64,000 nt of DNA from Sulfomarinibacter sp963733915 (GCA_963733915.1 CAVTEP010000001.1:434001-498000); one strand, 5' to 3'; counted from the first letter of the stretch, positions 36,667 through 44,678 are shown. Numbers and translations are program-made. Notes: generated by a model not told the origin, from the letters alone.

Positions 36667-36756
36667 GTGTCCGAACGCAGGCTTTTGTTGGACATTGGTT
36701 CAGAACGCTCATCAATGCGTTCGAACCTGCCGCAGTGTCCGAACAGTGTACCGAAC
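36667..36756. promoter_or_regulatory. Direct repeats in divergent promoter region of sucrose synthase/symporter
   Basis: GTGTCCGAAC occurs at 36667-36676 and 36735-36744, and a near-copy GTGTACCGAAC at 36746-36756; GTTCGAAC, sharing the core, is near 36719. Repeated same-direction words between divergent genes look like regulator sites. No regulator gene is adjacent. Confidence 0.45.
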
Positions 36757-36815
36757 CTCGTGTTAGCGTGAAGTCGAACGGAAGAAATGCCTATTCCCTC
36801 GCGTTTGGCGGGACA

Positions 36816-38408
36816 ATGGCGAACTTCAGCGTCTCTACGATCGATATCGTCATTCTGGTCGGCTACGTGCTCGGTGTGCGGGTCTTCTTTGGTTGGTTGG
36901 TGTCGAGGCGCATCCGGGGGCAGGGCTCGAAAGGGTATTTTCTCGGCGGCCGCCGACTGACGTGGCCGCTCATCGGCCTTTCGTTCTACGTCTCCAACAT
37001 GAGTGGGAGCACCTTCGTCGCCCTGCCGGGGAGCGCATATCACAGCGGCATCAACGCTTACAACTATGAGTGGATGCCGGCACTCATCCTGGTCATCTTT
37101 GCGGTTTTTGTGTTGCCCCTATACCTGCGGACGCGAGTCGTGACCGCCCCGGGGTACCTCGAAAGGCGTTTCGACGGTCGCTCGAGGGTTGTTTTCTCCG
37201 GCTTCCTCCTTGTCGCGAACACCTTCATCGACGCCGCGGCGGCCCTCTTTGCCGGGGCCACAATTGTGCAGGTTCTCTTCCCCAGAGTTCCTTTCTGGTT
37301 GACAATTTCCACGGCCGCACTCGTGGCCGGGATCTACATCCTGATCGGTGGGCTCGAGGCGGTGGTGCTCAACGACACCGTCCAGGCCGCGCTGATTATC
37401 ATCGGCGGCACGGTCATCGGAATCATGACCCTGGCGCGGATTCCCTCCTGGGATGCGGTACGGGCCGCGGCGCCGCCGCGCGGCCTTCACCTCGGGCTTC
37501 CCGCGAACAACCCTGTGATGCCGTGGCCCGGCCTCGTGACGGGCGTCCTGGTGGTCGGGTTCTACTTCTGGTGCACCAACCAGTTCATGATCCAGCGTGC
37601 GCTGGGCGCCCGGTCCCTCGATCACGGCCGTTGGGGCGCCATCTTCGCCGGCGCCCTCAAGCTCCCAAATCTCTTTATTCTCATCCTGCCCGGTGTCATG
37701 GCGACCGCCATCTACCCGCGGCTCGAGCGTCCCGATCTGGTGTTCCCGACCCTCGCCTTCGACCTCCTGCCGGTCGGTCTCCGCGGCCTCATCCTCGCCG
37801 CCCTGGCGGCGGCCATCCTCTCGAGCCTCGAGTCGATCTACAACTCAGCCTCCACCCTCTTCACCTTCGATTTTGCCGCCCGGGTGAGGCCGGGGATGTC
37901 GGATTCGCAGCTGGTTCGCACCGGACGGTGGGCGACCATTGCCTTCATGGTGCTGTCTGCCGCGTGGGCGCCGCAGATCTCGCGCTTTCCGACCCTCTGG
38001 CAGTACCTCCAATCGGTGCTGTCCTACGTCACCCCGCCCGCGGTCGCCGTATTCCTGCTCGGGATGTTCTGGAGGCGGGCCACGCCCGCCGCCGCCGTAA
38101 CCACTCTTGCAGTGGGACTCCCACTCGGCTTGGCCGGCTGGGTCATCAACGAGATCGCCGGCGTGTTCTCGATCCAATACCTTTATGCCAGCGGCGTCAT
38201 GTTTGTCATCAGTTGTGCGCTCATGATTGGCATCAGCCTGGTCACTCGACCGACCGATCCCTCGCGCCTCAAAGCCACGGTGTGGAGCAGGAAGAACTGG
38301 CAGGAGGATCGAAAGGCACTCCGAGGCGTCCCCTGGTATCGCAACTGGATCGTCCTGTCAGCGCTGCTGCTGGCCGTCACGACCGTAATCGTCGTCTGGT
38401 GGTGGTGA
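36816..38408 (+). CDS. Sodium:solute symporter (SSS/SLC5 family)
   Basis: Inner-membrane sodium-coupled transporter, 530 residues, about 13-14 helices. Family features: GYFLGGRRLTWPLIG in the first loops, the GSTFVALPG unwound helix, and LAALAAAILSSLESIYNSAS near residue 345, the conserved sodium-site helix. Start ATG 36816 is placed just before the first helix; an upstream in-frame start would add 27 hydrophilic residues. Position beside the sucrose genes suggests a sugar substrate, though SSS proteins also carry amino acids and organic acids. Confidence 0.9.
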   Translation: MANFSVSTIDIVILVGYVLGVRVFFGWLVSRRIRGQGSKGYFLGGRRLTWPLIGLSFYVSNMSGSTFVALPGSAYHSGINAYNYEWMPALILVIFAVFVLPLYLRTRVVTAPGYLERRFDGRSRVVFSGFLLVANTFIDAAAALFAGATIVQVLFPRVPFWLTISTAALVAGIYILIGGLEAVVLNDTVQAALIIIGGTVIGIMTLARIPSWDAVRAAAPPRGLHLGLPANNPVMPWPGLVTGVLVVGFYFWCTNQFMIQRALGARSLDHGRWGAIFAGALKLPNLFILILPGVMATAIYPRLERPDLVFPTLAFDLLPVGLRGLILAALAAAILSSLESIYNSASTLFTFDFAARVRPGMSDSQLVRTGRWATIAFMVLSAAWAPQISRFPTLWQYLQSVLSYVTPPAVAVFLLGMFWRRATPAAAVTTLAVGLPLGLAGWVINEIAGVFSIQYLYASGVMFVISCALMIGISLVTRPTDPSRLKATVWSRKNWQEDRKALRGVPWYRNWIVLSALLLAVTTVIVVWWW

Positions 38409-38472
38409 CGAGCATCCGTGCATGATGGGATGGCATGAACCTTGCTTTTCATACCCGGTGGTGGCGGTATAT

Positions 38473-38720
38473 TTAGTCCTCGACCATTTTCTCGACCGAG
38501 ATCTGCCGGGGCACCGAAACTGGGTTCGAATTCATGATTCGCTGGATTGACGCACCTTCGAGCTCGCGGCGGATCAGGAGCTGCGTGTAGGACGCCTGCG
38601 CGCCCTGTCGGAGGAAGAGGCCGATCAGGGTGAAGCGACGGAAAGGCCCCAACTGCGAGTAACCGGGGTCACCAGGACCGCGATCACCACCCGGTTCAAA
38701 TCCACCTTCATGGGTGCCAC
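38473..38720 (-). pseudogene. Remnant of site-2-protease/CBS-type membrane metalloprotease
   Basis: A frame open for about 80 codons, without its own start, reads FRRFTLIGLFLRQGAQASYT, then a stretch ending PVSVPRQISVEKMVED and TAA. This resembles the last membrane helix and first half of the CBS domain of a site-2 protease; the zinc HExxH and the rest are missing. It is flanked by the RAYT repeat arm, so transposition may have cut it. Confidence 0.5.
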
Positions 38721-39434
38721 CCTTCGCAATCCCTCAATCTTGCTTTCTGAAGTCTGCTGAGTAGAATCGTTTTGTCCCGTCCGCGCTTGGGAGGAATCCC
38801 ATGGCGCGAAAACCCCGCCTTTTTGTTCCGGGAGCCACCTATCACGTGTATTGCCGCGTCGCTCGCGGCGAGTTTGTTTTTGACGACCCGTATGAGGCGG
38901 AAGAGTTCGTCGAAAAGGTACGGGAGGTTCGCGACGCAGACGACTGGCGGATTTTCGCCTGGTGCTTGATGGGAAACCATTATCACCTGGTGGTCAAGAC
39001 TGGTTCAATCCCGTTGTGGCGGTCGATGTTGCGGCTTCAAGCGGGGATCGCTCGAGGATTCAACAAGCGGCGACGATATCTTGGAAGGCTATGGCAGAGC
39101 CGATACCGGGCACGAATAATCGACTCAACGGACTACTTTCGGAAGGTCGTTTCATATGTTCATCTCAACCCTGTCGCGGCGCGTTTGGTTTCCGACCCGG
39201 TCAATTACGCAAATAGCGGCCACAGGGAGATAGTCGGTCACCGACCGGCTCGGCTCGTCGATCTGCCATCTGTTCTGACCGAGTTCGAGGACGAACTTGG
39301 AGATGGTGCGCGCGACAACTACTTCAAATGGATTCGTAATGTGGCGGAGGCCAAATGGATCGATCAGGGCCTTGAGGAACTCCCATGGTGGAAATCAGCT
39401 CGCGACAAGGACGAGATGGATTGCGAAGGGTGGC
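38716..39434. mobile_element. RAYT unit bounded by 17-bp inverted repeats
   Basis: GCCACCCTTCGCAATCC (38716-38732) and its exact complement GGATTGCGAAGGGTGGC (39418-39434) bracket the transposase gene. The right arm lies inside the last codons of the gene and is followed by a perfect CCGAGC-AAA-GCTCGG hairpin (about 39440-39454). This is the layout of a REP-associated transposase unit. Confidence 0.7.
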
Positions 39435-39472
39435 GTGCGCCGAGCAAAGCTCGGGGAAGGGGGAAGAGATGA
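38801..39472 (+). CDS. REP-associated tyrosine transposase (RAYT, IS200/Y1 family)
   Basis: A 223-residue HUH nuclease. The metal-binding histidines are His60 and His62 (GNHYHLVVKT) and the catalytic tyrosine is probably Tyr119 (SYVHLNPVAARLV). The N-terminal PRLFVPGATYHVYCRVARG is typical of RAYTs. These enzymes nick single-stranded REP hairpins and are usually single-copy and domesticated. The C-terminal tail is encoded by the right inverted repeat and the neighbouring hairpin, so its sequence is partly set by the repeat. The gene appears intact. Confidence 0.9.
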   Translation: MARKPRLFVPGATYHVYCRVARGEFVFDDPYEAEEFVEKVREVRDADDWRIFAWCLMGNHYHLVVKTGSIPLWRSMLRLQAGIARGFNKRRRYLGRLWQSRYRARIIDSTDYFRKVVSYVHLNPVAARLVSDPVNYANSGHREIVGHRPARLVDLPSVLTEFEDELGDGARDNYFKWIRNVAEAKWIDQGLEELPWWKSARDKDEMDCEGWRAPSKARGRGKR

Positions 39473-40015
39473 CATGAGATGAGTCACTCGGAAACCTTTC
39501 GTACAGATCCTGCGGGTCGAGTCCCGCCCGGGTAAGGCTGGCCCCCGCCCGGAAGCGAGTCTTGCGTGGTGGTCGGGTAACCGTCACTGCGAAGCGTAGA
39601 CAGCGAAGATGCAGGCCGTGTGATTGAGCCCCGAAATTCACTATTCGTGGGAGCCGACGCCGTGTCACTAGCGGAAGGCAACATCGCGAGCGCCGAGAAT
39701 GGCCTGGCGCTCCGGTCCCACCGGGGTCTGATGTGAGCAGGGCATGCATCGAGAGGATCTGACGGGAACTCGGGAGATCCTGTTTTCTCCGTCCTCAAGG
39801 AGCCGGTAGGGGAGCCGGCTGACCAAAACCCAGGCTCGCCGTGGGCAGTGCTGGTCGACGGCGGGAGCGAAACAAACAGCGCAGGGACGGTACCGGCAGG
39901 CGAATTCAACGAGCCTCCCGGGATGGATGGCAGGAAGTCGGAGCGCCCCATAGTACCGATGAGACCGGGGAACCGAACCCACAGGGACCCGGAGGAGGGA
40001 AGGGGGCGCCGGGGC

Positions 40016-41384
40016 ATGGAACCGGTGGAGGGAAAGATGGCGAGGACATCGGACCTCGGGAGCGTCTCAACGAGACTGCATCGGATAGCTGAGCTGGCAA
40101 GGCAGGCACCTGAAATGGTGATCGTGACCCTTGCCCACCACATCGACCTGGCGTGGATGTACGAAGCATACCGGCAGACGCGCAAGGACGGGGCGGCAGG
40201 ATCGGACGAGGTGACGGCGGCAGAGTACGCCGAGGATCTTGACCGAAACCTGCGGTCGCTCCTGGAGCGCTTCAAGTCGGGATCGTACTTCGCGCCACCG
40301 GTGCGACGGGTGCAGATTCCGAAAGGGGACGGGAGCAAGACCCGCCCGATCGGGATACCGACCTTTGAGGACAAGGTCCTGCAGAGGGCGGTGCTGATGG
40401 TGCTGGAGGCGGTGTACGAGCAGGACTTCTATGACTTCTCGTACGGCTTTCGGCCGAAGCGGTCTGCACACCAGGCACTGGACAGCCTGTGGCACAGGCT
40501 GATGGACGTGCATGGGGGCTGGGTGCTGGAGGCTGACATCTCGAGCTTCTTCGACACCCTGGATCACAAGATCCTACGGAGCTTTCTGGACCAGCGGGTG
40601 CGCGACGGTGTGATTCGAAAGATGATCGACAAGTGGCTGAAAGCGAGAGTGCTGGAGGACGGGCAGCTGCGACGGACAACGGACGGCACGCCGCAGGGAG
40701 GGGTGATCTCGCCGTTATTGGCGAACATCTACCTGCACGAGGTGCTGGACCGGTGGTTTGTCGAGCAGGTCCAGCCGCGGATGCGGGGGCCGGCCCACCT
40801 CATCCGGTACGCCGACGACTTCGTGATGGTGTTTGCCACCGAGTCCGACGCGCGCCGGGTGATGGAGGTGCTGGCGAAGCGATTTGCGAAGTACGGGCTC
40901 ACTCTGCACCCAGAGAAGACGCGACTGATCGAATATGGCCGGACCCAGGGGCCGAGGAACGGAGGGGGAGGCGGAAAACCGCCGACCTTCGACTTCCTCG
41001 GATTCACCCATTACTGGGGAAAGTCACGCAAGGGAACGCTGGTGGTCAAGCGCAAGACAGCGCGGCGCCGGTTTGCCCGCTCGCTCAAGCGCGTAGCCCA
41101 GTGGTGCAAGCGACACCGGCACAAGCCGATCGCAGACCAGCAACGGTACCTCTCCGCGGTGCTGCTGGGGCACTACTGCGTACTTTGGCTTGACCGGTAA
41201 CGGCAGAGCTCTTGGTACGTATCATCACCAGCTTGTCAGGATCTGGCACTACTGGCTGCGACGGCGGTCGCAGCGCAGATCCCTGAACTGGGCCCGGTTT
41301 GCCCGCCTTCTCGAGCGCTTTCCGCTCCCGCCACCAAAGGTCGTCCACTCGATCTACCGCCACGCAGCGAACCCATGCGCCTGA
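40016..41384 (+). CDS. Group II intron reverse transcriptase/maturase (frameshift near the end)
   Basis: LtrA-like protein. RT fingers-palm about 45-330 with the IPKGDGSKTRPIGIP and SYGFRPKRSAHQAL blocks and the active-site YADD at residues 265-268 (HLIRYADDFVMVF); maturase domain X follows. No HNH endonuclease domain is seen. A single extra G near 41180 shifts the frame (GHYC, then YFGLTGNGRALG in the next frame), after which the usual C-terminus continues (LLERFPLPPPKVVHSIY) to the stop at 41382-41384. ATG 40016 is preferred because the RT-specific sequence begins there and a purine-rich GGAGGGAAGGGGG lies upstream. If the shift is real the maturase is probably inactive. Confidence 0.85.
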
Positions 41385-41385
41385 G

Positions 41386-41459
41386 GAGCCGGATGCGGGA
41401 AATCTGCACGTCCGGATCCGTGGGGGGCCCGGGCGGGTAACCGCCCGGGTCTACCCGAC
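41386..41459 (+). ncRNA. Group II intron domains V and VI
   Basis: Directly after the maturase stop, a 34-base domain V-like hairpin contains the catalytic AGC (41387-41389) and a CGGGAAATCTG apical part. It is followed by a nine-base-pair CCCGGGCGG/CCGCCCGGG hairpin (41428-41449) as domain VI, and the intron probably ends at an AC near 41459. Confidence 0.7.
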
Positions 41460-41629
41460 ACCTTCCCAAGGTGAAGGTGCCCAGACACCGCTTAGAAGAA
41501 CTCATCTACTCAGATAAAGGCGCATCGCGCCTTTACGAAAACTGGACTGACAACACGACCAGTCCGATGCATCGGACAGTCCACGATCTTCACGAACTGC
41601 CGGAGGCACTGAAGCTGTTATTGAAATAA
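41460..41629 (+). pseudogene. Orphan C-terminal coding fragment downstream of intron
   Basis: An open frame without a start reads HLPKVKVPRHRLEELIYSDK, continues through RLYENWTDN, and ends EALKLLLK and TAA (41627-41629). The composition is protein-like, but I do not recognise the family. It begins exactly where the intron ends, so it may be the 3' exon of a gene interrupted by the intron; no matching 5' exon was found before 39435. Bases 41630-41803 hold nothing I can identify. Confidence 0.45.
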
Positions 41630-41803
41630 TGCCAAGGTGTCACCCATCGATCGGGCCAGCATTCAGACGGCGAAAAGCGCCCCCTGTACTATCCGTGTCG
41701 AGTGACAGCTTTGGTCAAGCGAAAGGTAGGTTCCGTCCAACTGTTGAACCTTCGACCGGTAGTCCCTTGCATGTTCTTCTGACCAGAAGAAAACGCATTT
41801 TCT

Positions 41804-42406
41804 TCAATACCCGTCGATGATGTTCGGATCCTTGAACCGGGGCCAGTCGATCTCGGGCTCAAAAACCAGCAGATTGGGCCCGCCTTTTTCGATCCGGTAG
41901 TTCAGCTCGCTGTCGACGACGAGTTCGATCGCTTCTCCGGAGTGAGTACAGGTGCTCTTGATTTCCACCTCGAGGGGGCTGTTCCGCAGATGCCCTTGCA
42001 CGAAGGGCGTCGCTATCGCGTCTTCTGCTCAGGCGGCGTCGAGTCGCTCGCCCGTGCTGAAGACCAGATGGTGTCCGGTCTCGTCAGCCGTTACCGGAAA
42101 AGCCCACGACACTTCCGAACCGTCGCCACGAACGAGGAAAAACAGGTTTTTCTCGAGATCTTCCACGATGCTTTTCGTTCGTGTTCGATTCAGTTTCAAC
42201 GCTTCAGAAATCTCGGCGAGAGGAATTGGGCGGCCCTGCCGTGGAAGCTCTCGCACGACAAAGTTCCGCACCAGATGGTGGTCCTCAGACATGAACTCCA
42301 ATCGCCGGCCGATCGCCTCCGGGGCAAGAGTCAATTCGTGTTCCCAGATTTCTTGAGGAAGGCTGGCGATCGAATCTCCCCGGCCTATCAGGACTGTGTC
42401 GGTCAT
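41804..42406 (-). CDS. MerB-like alkylmercury lyase family protein with in-frame UGA (predicted selenoprotein)
   Basis: A 200-residue protein if UGA at 42031-42029 is read as selenocysteine (residue 126). Residues 1-95 form the helical winged-helix N-domain (EHHLVRNFVVRELP-type pattern, seen as DHHLVRNFVVRELP), then the MerB core. In MerB the catalytic Cys96 and Asp99 form Cys-Ala-Leu-Asp; here the same place reads UGA-Ala-Glu-Asp129, followed by AIATPFVQG, which in cysteine-containing homologues follows the catalytic Cys. Cys153 in STCTHSG matches MerB Cys117. The second catalytic cysteine (MerB Cys159) has no counterpart (region GGPNLLVFEP), so substrate or chemistry may differ. Start 42406 has GGAGG four bases upstream. 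Frame and homology continue unbroken across the UGA, and a SECIS-like hairpin follows it. Confidence 0.8.
41986..42031 (-). promoter_or_regulatory. Bacterial SECIS-like hairpin
   Basis: Starting at the UGA (42031-42029) the RNA folds into an outer stem GCAGA (42028-42024) / UCUGC (41990-41986) and an inner stem GCCCUU (42008-42003) / AAGGGC (41997-41992) closing a five-base loop CGUGC. The apical loop starts 26 bases after the UGA and has G at its second position, within the known rules for bacterial SECIS elements (loop 16-37 bases away, G in the first two loop positions). Confidence 0.7.
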
Positions 42407-42544
42407 GGCTCCTCCCGGTTCTCGCGTCGGAATCGATCTCATTGTAGACGGCCTCTTCGAAGCCGTCGCCTCCCGCGACATCTCTGAGGGTATGAATTGC
42501 CTGGAGGGTTGATCCGGTCAGAAGATCAATCGTTGAGGACGAAA

Positions 42545-42593
42545 CCCGGCTTCGCCGGGACAGTTTTTTCGAAACGGGGTTTCGAAGAAAAAT
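42545..42593 (-). terminator. Double hairpin terminator after tRNA-Ala
   Basis: Downstream of the tRNA on the minus strand lie an eight-pair TTCGAAAC/GTTTCGAA hairpin (42568-42586) flanked by A/T runs, and a six-pair CCCGGC/GCCGGG hairpin with a three-base loop (42545-42559). Confidence 0.6.
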
Positions 42594-42669
42594 TGGTGGA
42601 GCCGAAGGGGATCGAACCCTCGACCTCAGCATTGCGAACGCTGCGCTCTCCCAACTGAGCTACGGCCCC
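42594..42669 (-). tRNA. tRNA-Ala (anticodon CGC)
   Basis: Complete cloverleaf: acceptor GGGGCCG/CGGCTCC, D-arm GCTC...GAGC, anticodon stem CAGCG/TGCTG with loop TTCGCAA (anticodon CGC, reading GCG), T-arm GAGGG-TTCGATC-CCCTT, discriminator A and an encoded CCA. Confidence 0.96.
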
Positions 42670-42743
42670 ACGCGCGGCGGATAGTACCTTGATCCGCAAT
42701 GGGTTGCAAGGGTCCGCATTTCGCGGGCTCGGCCCGCGAATTG

Positions 42744-42950
42744 CTAGTCGATCTTGAACGCGACCTCGATGGCGGCCTGCCATTCGATCTGGCCGTCGTT
42801 GCCGAGCCCGCCTCGGAGCTCCTTGACCTCGAACCAGGCGAGGTTGCGAAGGCTCTCAGACGCCTTTTCGATCGCGACCTCGACGGCTCTCTCGTAGCTC
42901 TCGGTGGAACATCCGGTGACGGCGATTTTCTTGAAGACCTTGTCTGGCAT
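42744..42950 (-). CDS. Dodecin-family flavin-binding protein
   Basis: A 68-residue beta-alpha-beta-beta protein that assembles into a dodecameric shell storing or buffering riboflavin/FMN. The start DKVFKKIAVTGCSTESYERA, the ASESLRNLAWFEVKELRG middle and the IEWQAAIEVAFKID end are typical of dodecins; the flavin-stacking tryptophan is in the LAWFEV strand. AGAGGAG lies six bases before ATG 42950. It is downstream of ribD, ribE and the unknown 335-aa gene on the same strand, in line with flavin homeostasis. Confidence 0.93.
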   Translation of the reverse strand: MPDKVFKKIAVTGCSTESYERAVEVAIEKASESLRNLAWFEVKELRGGLGNDGQIEWQAAIEVAFKID

Positions 42951-43042
42951 TGCTGCTCCTCTCAACCTGGGAGAACCTCGATCGGCCGGATGGTGTTCCC
43001 TGCGACCGCCGTATTCTCGAGACACGGCGGAGACCGGTATCG

Positions 43043-44050
43043 TTATTCGCCTGAGCTGCCGTCTCCGTTGGTGTCGCCGTCGAGCCCCGACCACTTGCGC
43101 CAGGCGGTGTCGAGCGGTTCGCCTCCGTACCACACCGCGCGGGTAAAGCTCTCGACCCACGGATCGAAACCAGGGATGATGCGGAGGTTGTCCTCCATCG
43201 CGAGCATGGCCGGGTCGTTTGGCAATCGCTCGAGGGCGCCCGCGGCGCGGCGCAGACGCCACCCCCACGAGGATTCCTCGTGGCACTGGTCGAGCCTGCG
43301 CGCCCACAGGCGAAGGACGGCCGCGGTGCGGACCGCATTTGGTTCCTGCCCACGGGGCACCATGCACGGCACGAACGGGTCCATGCCGAGGCTGTGCATC
43401 GTGATGCCGGCGCAGCGTTCGAGGGCGTGCAAGCCGCGGCTGACGTCGGCGTGAAAGAGAGCGTTCTCGAGCTCCTCCTCGACGCCGGTCCCCTCACAAC
43501 CATCGAGGATGCGGTGGCGATCCTTTGGAGTCAGCAGCAGCGGGGCGGTAACGGCAAAACGGGCACCGGCCGTCTTGAGCTGCTCGATGCGCCGCTCCAC
43601 TTCGGCGACGGCGCCGGGGAACGGAAACAGACCCAACACCGCACCCCAGATGTTGTTCTTCCACGCATCGGGCAGCTGGAGACCGTCACTGAGCGGGTAG
43701 GGGAGGATCGGCAGAACGATGGTCACGCGAGGGTTGTCGTCGAAGGCATCGAGCCCGAGGTCCGAGGGCGTGATCTCGGGATCGTCGAGCACAACCAGTG
43801 CGTAGCCTCCGCGCTCGAGAATCCGGTGAAAGGTCTCGCGGCGGTTGGCAGCCACGCGGGCAAATACCATCGCCCGCACCGGCTCCCTCGGCACCGAACC
43901 CTCGGCAGGCAGGATCCTGACCGGTGCGTCCTCCCAGACGACGCCGAGCTTGATCGGATCGAGGCAGACTTTCTTCCCGGGTAAATACCCCGGACGGAGA
44001 ACGTGGGTAATCGGGAAGAGGTCAGGGTAGGCGGGTTCGATCCTACGCAT
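43043..44050 (-). CDS. Unknown conserved-looking protein in the riboflavin operon
   Basis: A 335-residue soluble protein that I do not recognise. It begins MRRIEPAYPDLFPITHVLRP and overlaps the ribE stop by eight bases, so it is translated with ribE. Alternating hydrophobic strands and helices (VRAMVFARVAA, ALVVLDD, VTIVLPILPYPLSDG, FAVTAPLLL) suggest an alpha/beta fold. A cysteine/histidine-rich central part (CEGTGVEEELENALFHADV, then ERCAGITMHSLGMD) could bind metal or a cofactor. No signal peptide or membrane helix. Function not assignable; a role beside flavin synthesis is only contextual. Confidence 0.75.
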   Translation of the reverse strand: MRRIEPAYPDLFPITHVLRPGYLPGKKVCLDPIKLGVVWEDAPVRILPAEGSVPREPVRAMVFARVAANRRETFHRILERGGYALVVLDDPEITPSDLGLDAFDDNPRVTIVLPILPYPLSDGLQLPDAWKNNIWGAVLGLFPFPGAVAEVERRIEQLKTAGARFAVTAPLLLTPKDRHRILDGCEGTGVEEELENALFHADVSRGLHALERCAGITMHSLGMDPFVPCMVPRGQEPNAVRTAAVLRLWARRLDQCHEESSWGWRLRRAAGALERLPNDPAMLAMEDNLRIIPGFDPWVESFTRAVWYGGEPLDTAWRKWSGLDGDTNGDGSSGE

Positions 44051-44678
44051 TGCCGCCGCCGAACATCTCTTCCAGCGCCGACGGCCCACGGCCGTCCATT
44101 TGCTGCACAACGTATTTCGCGAGTACGTCGGTCTCGATGTGGAGCTGCGCTCCGGGTCGCAGCCGAGCGAGAGTGGTGGCCTCGAGGGTCGCTGGAATCA
44201 GGGCGACCTCGAACCAGTCGCGCCCACGAGAGGCGACTGTCAGCGACACTCCGTTGAGGGTCACGCTCCCCTTGACGGCCACCTCGCGCGCCTGATCTGG
44301 AGGCAGCGAAAGCCGCCAGCGCTGGAACGCCCCCTCGGACTTTGTCGTGAGAACCTGCACGACCGCGTCGACGTGGCCCTGGACGAGGTGGCCGCCAATT
44401 CGATCGCCCAGCTTGAGCGCCCGCTCGAGGTTGACGCTGGCGCCGGACTGAAGTCCGCCGAGAAGGGTCCGGGCGATCGTTTCCGGCGACAAATCGGCGC
44501 TGAACGACCCGCCGGTTGGTGCGACCGCCGTCAGGCACGCACCGTCTACGGCGACGCTGTCACCAGCCCGCGGGATGTCGTCGTCGGGCCAGGCGACCGA
44601 AACCGTGAGCCGGGCCCCGCGGCCGGTGCTGCGCAAGGCCTCGACGGTGCCGACGGTCTCAATCAGACCCGTGAACAT
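44043..44678 (-). CDS. ribE: Riboflavin synthase, alpha subunit
   Basis: Condenses two 6,7-dimethyl-8-ribityllumazine molecules to riboflavin. The 211 residues contain the duplicated lumazine-binding barrel: N-terminal MFTGLIETVGTV and DGACLTAV, then the second copy GHLVQGHVDAV and LNGVSLTVA. GGAGGAGG lies three bases before ATG 44678, inside the end of ribD (20-base overlap). The stop overlaps the next gene. No FMN riboswitch was seen upstream; the operon runs from ftsY. Confidence 0.96.
   Translation of the reverse strand: MFTGLIETVGTVEALRSTGRGARLTVSVAWPDDDIPRAGDSVAVDGACLTAVAPTGGSFSADLSPETIARTLLGGLQSGASVNLERALKLGDRIGGHLVQGHVDAVVQVLTTKSEGAFQRWRLSLPPDQAREVAVKGSVTLNGVSLTVASRGRDWFEVALIPATLEATTLARLRPGAQLHIETDVLAKYVVQQMDGRGPSALEEMFGGGNA

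Larger units (their letters stand above)
39435..41459 (+). mobile_element. Group II intron (boundaries approximate)
   Basis: RNA and protein parts of a group II intron. From about 39500 to 40015 the sequence is non-coding with features of domain I-IV (paired CCCGCCCGG/CCGGGC segments, GAACTCGGGAGATCC). The reverse transcriptase follows, and domains V and VI close the element at 41386-41459. The 5' splice site is uncertain: GTGCG at 39435 fits the GUGYG consensus but overlaps the RAYT tail. It is inserted next to the RAYT unit and before an orphan coding fragment. Confidence 0.7.

Noticed and set aside
41804..42406. Reading the MerB-like gene as two separate genes or an ordinary pseudogene
   Set aside because: The two halves are in the same frame, separated only by UGA at the catalytic cysteine, with a SECIS-like hairpin; a random nonsense mutation at this codon is less likely, though not excluded.
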